From positions 179,649-243,648 of the forward strand of contig DLST01000006.1 of assembly GCA_002500745.1 (NCBI GenBank): DNA of 64,000 bases, in the 5' to 3' direction. The notes below the pieces were generated by a model that saw only the letters and a program-made list of their open reading frames with translations, was not told where the DNA came from and made no database searches. The stretch's first letter is position 1, and every line of letters begins with the position of its first letter. Shown here piece after piece: positions 63,583 through 64,000 of this stretch. The translations under genes and the position numbers were made by a program. The DNA comes from Sphingobacterium sp. UBA7855. Lineage in GTDB: Bacteria > Bacteroidota > Bacteroidia > Sphingobacteriales > Sphingobacteriaceae.

Positions 63583-64000
63583 TTATAGGGAAGATTTGCG
63601 AATAATAAGCTGTGTGGGGAGTTCAATCGTTTCAAATTCATGTATTGGTCTCGTTTGGTTAATGGTAGCGATTAATTTGTTTGTCGCTAGTTCCCCGATT
63701 TCTATTGCCGGCTGTACAACTGTGGATAGTGCCGGATTTAAAGATGCTGCAATTTGTGTATTTGAGAAGCCAATTACAGCCACCTCAGCAGGAACTTGAA
63801 TCTGAAGATCGGCCAAAATACCCAGCGTCCGGGTTGTAATAACATCTGTAGCACCGAAAATAGCATCGATATTTTCGTTTTCAATATATTCTTTAAGCAA
63901 AACTTTTCTAATTGTTTGGTCTATATCTTTGGTATGATTTAAACTACATTCAATATAGTGCTTATTGTCAAAAGGAATTCCCGCGTCTGATAAAGCAGAT
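63583..64000 (-). CDS. LacI-family transcriptional regulator, partial
   Basis: Only the C-terminal 138 residues lie in the window; the frame is open to the edge and the DNA-binding domain is missing by truncation of the window, not by mutation. The ligand-binding fold is clear: IDAIFGATDVITTRTLGIL, VPAEVAVIGFSNTQIAASLN, PALSTVVQPAIEIGELATNK and the end ELPTQLIIRKSSL. It faces the mannonate operon across a terminator and is its likely repressor, with a hexuronate as inducer (inference). Confidence 0.93.
   Translation of the reverse strand, partial: SALSDAGIPFDNKHYIECSLNHTKDIDQTIRKVLLKEYIENENIDAIFGATDVITTRTLGILADLQIQVPAEVAVIGFSNTQIAASLNPALSTVVQPAIEIGELATNKLIATINQTRPIHEFETIELPTQLIIRKSSL

Noticed and set aside
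1..64000. CRISPR arrays, tRNA or rRNA genes
   Set aside because: No regularly spaced direct repeats and no cloverleaf or rRNA-like segments were seen while reading, though a tRNA search program was not run.

Overview
The window looks like chromosomal DNA from a Bacteroidetes bacterium of the Sphingobacteriaceae, most likely Sphingobacterium or a close relative. The evidence is a SusC/SusD pair, TlpA-type thioredoxins, a TamL-like outer-membrane lipoprotein, ClpC with UVR domain, lipoproteins with Bacteroidetes-type leaders, and several -7 elements matching the Bacteroidetes consensus TAnnTTTG, some with a TTG or TTTG about 20 bp upstream. Species cannot be fixed from the sequence alone. No rRNA, tRNA, CRISPR array, intact IS element or prophage was seen.

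Layout. 0-8 kb: OmpA-type protein, two tandem UspA proteins, alaS, a TlpA-like lipoprotein and an OmpR/PhoB-type response regulator without a kinase beside it. 8.3-19.3 kb: dihydroorotase, LD-carboxypeptidase and M14 carboxypeptidase on the plus strand, facing a minus-strand unit of NlpC/P60 endopeptidase, dipeptide epimerase, SusC and SusD. The enzymes fit breakdown of cell-wall peptides, and the SusCD pair is a candidate importer for them. 19.7-31 kb: glycosylasparaginase, MsrA, ParC, an ABC exporter with a GNAT gene, an MFS transporter, a TrmH-type methyltransferase and TamL. 31-41 kb: a TlpA protein, a two-gene WGR/SWIM cassette and an S41 peptidase. 41.3-45.8 kb is an accessory, partly decayed stretch: a broken YhcG (DUF1016) nuclease gene with perfect palindromes, a pRiA4b ORF-3-like gene, a short MutS-like ATPase, a protein of exact 20-residue repeats, and a small zinc-ribbon ORF split at a run of seven G. 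45.9-54.4 kb: housekeeping genes (SprT-like, recN, clpC, ettA) and small membrane or lipoproteins.

54.4-61.4 kb holds the most interesting locus: a cytosolic histidine kinase whose PAS domain closely resembles the haem PAS of FixL (His and Arg 20 residues apart), a response regulator fused to a Crp/Fnr-type DNA-binding module, then an operon of a half-size D-lactate-dehydrogenase-like protein with a five-cysteine tail, hemN, ccoI (fixI) and ccoS. I read it as an oxygen-responsive circuit in which the FixL-FixJ-FixK cascade is compressed into two proteins. A core palindrome TGAT-N4-RTCA lies before the hemN operon, the orphan response regulator and, with more mismatch, the usp genes. 61.4 kb to the end is a hexuronate (mannonate) operon facing a LacI-family regulator cut by the window edge.
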